Positions 61,749 through 64,000 of a stretch of DNA of 64,000 nt are shown piece by piece. The notes below the pieces were generated by a model, which was given only the letters and a program-made list of their open reading frames with translations, had not been told where the DNA came from and ran no database searches. The position numbers were made by a program, and so were the translations under genes. The stretch spans positions 310,001 through 374,000 of the forward strand of contig NZ_FXAO01000006.1 of NCBI RefSeq assembly GCF_900177645.1, read 5' to 3'. Source of the stretch: Arenibacter troitsensis (GTDB lineage Bacteria > Bacteroidota > Bacteroidia > Flavobacteriales > Flavobacteriaceae). The first letter of the stretch is position 1. Each line of letters opens with the position of its first letter.

Positions 61749-64000
61749 ATGAAAGCTAAAGCAATATGCCTTTTGGCCATAGTTCTCAGCTTATGGAGCT
61801 GCGAATCAGCGCGAAACAATCAGGAACTGGACCGAATTCCCGCATATAAACTGGAGTTCAATAAATTGTCCTCGACCTGGGATGAAGCCATTCCCTTGGG
61901 AAATGGTACCGTAGGTGCCTTGGTTTGGGAAAATGACGGAAAACTTCGATTATCCCTGGACAGGGCTGATCTTTGGGACCTACGGCCCATGGAAAATCTA
62001 GATTTTGAGAATCATGGATTTGATTGGGTAAAGGAGCAATGGGAAAAGGATACCTATAAAAATGTACAGGACAGATATGATGCCCCCTACGACCAATTAC
62101 CGGCACCCTCAAAAATTCCCGGCGGAGCCCTGGAATTTGATGTGAAAGGATTGGGAGAAGTAGAATCGGTAAAGCTGAATTTGGATTCCGCAATATGCGA
62201 GGTAAAATGGAAGAATGGCGCTATTCTTAAAACCTTTGTCCACGCCACCGAACCTTTGGGATGGTATACCTTTGAAAACATTAACGAAGAATTGAATCCA
62301 ACCATAATTCCACCGGCCTATGTATCGGTAAAACAAGAAGGTGCCAATGACCCGGTAACAGGGCAAGATCTTCGAAGATTAAATTATGATGGCGGGAGGG
62401 TTACCCAAAAAGACCATATCATTACCTATGACCAGAAAGGATGGTCCAATTTTCAATTTCAGGTACACACCCAATGGCAACCTACACCTAAAGGTATTCA
62501 GGGAAGTTGGAGCATAAGCTCTCAAACTTCGGATAAAGCCCCTAAAGAAACCGCAGAACAAGTAGTAACTAAATCGCTTCAGGCAGGAATGGCATCCTCC
62601 ATGGAAAGTCACATTGCCTGGTGGAAATCATTCTGGGATCAGTCTACTATAAAAATTCCAGATCCCGTATTGCAGCACCAGTGGTATATGGAAATGTACA
62701 AGTTGGGGTCGGCAGCCAGAAAGGGGGCTCCACCCATATCCCTACAAAGTGTATGGACAGCGGACAACGGAAAATTACCCCCTTGGAAAGGCGATTACCA
62801 CCATGATCTGAACACACAATTAAGTTATTGGCCTACCTATTCCGGCAACCATTTGGATTTGGAACAAGGTTTTATCGATTGGCTTACCCAATACAAACCC
62901 ACTTTTAAAAAATATACCAAAGATTTCTATGGCACTAACGGACTTAATGTCCCTGGGGTTACTACCTTGACAGGGGAACCTATGGGAGGCTGGATACAAT
63001 ATTCCTTTGGGCCAACGGTCGGGGCTTGGTTGGGACAACATTTTTATCTGCATTGGCGCTATACCATGGATCGCGATTTCCTAAAGAACGAGGCTTACCC
63101 TTGGATCAAGGAGGTGGCCAATCATTTTAACGAATTGTCTGTTTTGGATGAGGATGGCAAACGAAAACTTCCCTTAAGTTCCAGCCCTGAAATACATAAT
63201 AATTCCCGTGAGGCCTGGTTTGGGAATATGACCAATTTTGACCTTGCCCTAATTAAATGGACCTATTCCCATGCGGCAGAACTGGCCTTGGAACTCGGCC
63301 TTAAGAAAGAGGCAGAACAATGGGAAGCCGCGATAAAAGAATGGCCGGATTACGCTGTAAACGAACATGGGCTAATGTTCTCTCCTAGCCTTCCCTTTAA
63401 TGAGTCGCACCGACATTTTTCCCATTTAATGGCCATACATCCACTTGGATTGATAGACCCGTCAAATGGCACAAAGGATATGGAGGTCATAGAAAAGACC
63501 ATCGCCAACTTGGATGCCACCGGTTCCAGTCAGTGGGTTGGTTATTCCTTTAGCTGGCTGGGAAATCTAAAGGCCAGGGCTTTTGATGGGGAAGGCGCGG
63601 CAAAAGCATTAAAGGATTTTGCTACCTCCTTTGTGCTCCCCAATAGTTTTCACGTTAACGGTGACCAATCGGGAACCGGAAAATCGAATTTTACTTATAG
63701 GCCATTTACCTTGGAAGGCAACTTTGCCTTTGCCGCAGGCCTACAGGAAATGCTAATACAAAGCCATACGGGTACCGTACGTCTTTTTCCTGCCATACCC
63801 ATGGATTGGAAAAATGTTGGATTTAGCAAATTACGGACCGAAGGTGCCTTTTTAATATCCGCCCAAAAACAAGACGGCAAACTAAAATGGGTAAAGATTG
63901 TTTCTGAAAAAGGTGGGACAATCCGACTTATGAATCCATTTTCCAATAAGGAATTTTCAATGGAAGAGGACGTTAACTCCCATTGGGATGGCGATGTATT
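61749..64000 (+). CDS. GH95-type alpha-L-fucosidase lipoprotein (3' end outside window)
   Basis: The frame opens with ATG at 61749 and stays open to the end, 750 codons. SPII signal IVLSLWSCES. GH95 blocks seen by translation: STWDEAIPLGNGTVGALVWEN, YHHDLNTQLSYWPTY, SSPEIHNNSREAWF, HRHFSHLMAIHPLG, GYSFSWLGNLKAR and GNFAFAAGLQEMLIQSHTGTVRLFPAIP. Where characterised enzymes read HLNIN, this one reads HHDLN, so one catalytic Asn is Asp. The enzyme should act on alpha-L-fucose or a close relative (alpha-L-galactose). It is 17 bp after the GH36-like gene. Confidence 0.82.
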   Translation, partial: MKAKAICLLAIVLSLWSCESARNNQELDRIPAYKLEFNKLSSTWDEAIPLGNGTVGALVWENDGKLRLSLDRADLWDLRPMENLDFENHGFDWVKEQWEKDTYKNVQDRYDAPYDQLPAPSKIPGGALEFDVKGLGEVESVKLNLDSAICEVKWKNGAILKTFVHATEPLGWYTFENINEELNPTIIPPAYVSVKQEGANDPVTGQDLRRLNYDGGRVTQKDHIITYDQKGWSNFQFQVHTQWQPTPKGIQGSWSISSQTSDKAPKETAEQVVTKSLQAGMASSMESHIAWWKSFWDQSTIKIPDPVLQHQWYMEMYKLGSAARKGAPPISLQSVWTADNGKLPPWKGDYHHDLNTQLSYWPTYSGNHLDLEQGFIDWLTQYKPTFKKYTKDFYGTNGLNVPGVTTLTGEPMGGWIQYSFGPTVGAWLGQHFYLHWRYTMDRDFLKNEAYPWIKEVANHFNELSVLDEDGKRKLPLSSSPEIHNNSREAWFGNMTNFDLALIKWTYSHAAELALELGLKKEAEQWEAAIKEWPDYAVNEHGLMFSPSLPFNESHRHFSHLMAIHPLGLIDPSNGTKDMEVIEKTIANLDATGSSQWVGYSFSWLGNLKARAFDGEGAAKALKDFATSFVLPNSFHVNGDQSGTGKSNFTYRPFTLEGNFAFAAGLQEMLIQSHTGTVRLFPAIPMDWKNVGFSKLRTEGAFLISAQKQDGKLKWVKIVSEKGGTIRLMNPFSNKEFSMEEDVNSHWDGDV

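Noticed and set aside
1-64000. Mobile elements, transposases or phage genes
   Set aside because: I looked for transposase and integrase motifs (DDE, Tyr recombinase) among all long frames and found none; the only possible mobility trace is the tRNA-end repeat.
13630-64000. Bacterial microcompartment for fucose
   Set aside because: No shell-protein (BMC-domain) gene, no class II aldolase and no encapsulated aldehyde dehydrogenase is present in the window.

Overview
The window comes from a bacterium of the phylum Bacteroidota, most likely a marine member of the Flavobacteriaceae. The evidence is a SusC/SusD pair preceded by a FecI/FecR sigma/anti-sigma pair, AT-rich intergenic DNA, promoters of the TTG-N20-TAnnTTTG type, many SPII lipoproteins, and sulfatases together with several fucosidases, as expected for growth on algal polysaccharides. 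The genus cannot be fixed from the sequence alone.

Region 1 (1-13.4 kb) is mostly housekeeping: the end of a TPR protein, two small exported proteins, a retropepsin-RimK fusion, a VOC protein, a five-gene minus-strand polyamine operon (speA, speB, a deoxyhypusine-synthase homologue, an acidic protein, an RMD1/DUF155 protein), small secreted or membrane proteins, moaC-moaE, and a tRNA-Arg(CCU). The last ~27 bp of the tRNA-Arg gene and its 3' flank are copied in a tandem 88-bp repeat downstream of it.

Region 2 (13.6-23.9 kb, plus strand) is a self-contained sugar locus: an AraB-type FGGY kinase, L-fucose/D-arabinose isomerase FucI, three different sialidase-fold (BNR) exported proteins, a sodium:solute symporter and a LacI-family regulator. 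Two matching CG-centred palindromes, before the kinase and before the symporter, are probably the LacI operators.

Region 3 (23.9-47.4 kb, minus strand) is a long run of closely spaced genes for a sulfated, fucose-rich polysaccharide such as fucoidan. It has three GH29-type fucosidases (one fused to a beta-propeller hydrolase domain), two S1 sulfatases, a GH31, an SGNH acetylesterase and a beta-helix (GH141-like) protein ending in a PDZ domain. With them lie the genes of the non-phosphorylative L-fucose pathway: fucose permease, mutarotase, fucose dehydrogenase-like SDR, L-fuconate dehydratase, 2-keto-3-deoxy-L-fuconate dehydrogenase, a FAH-family diketo-acid hydrolase and an FMN lactate dehydrogenase. 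No L-fuconolactonase and no class II aldolase are visible.

Region 4 (47.5-64 kb) holds an AraC regulator, fecI, fecR, susC, susD, a second AraC gene, a PhyH-type dioxygenase with a TIM-barrel sugar isomerase, an NPCBM/GH36-like glycosidase and a GH95-type fucosidase that runs off the right edge. The first AraC gene lies between two promoters that share the same layout: an A7 element (GCAAAAAAAGTAT), then 19 nt, TTG, 20 nt, and a TAnnTT(T/C)G box. One drives fecI and the other the fuconate dehydratase operon. This suggests one regulator couples uptake to catabolism. A third copy of the element lies upstream of a possible small RNA after susD.
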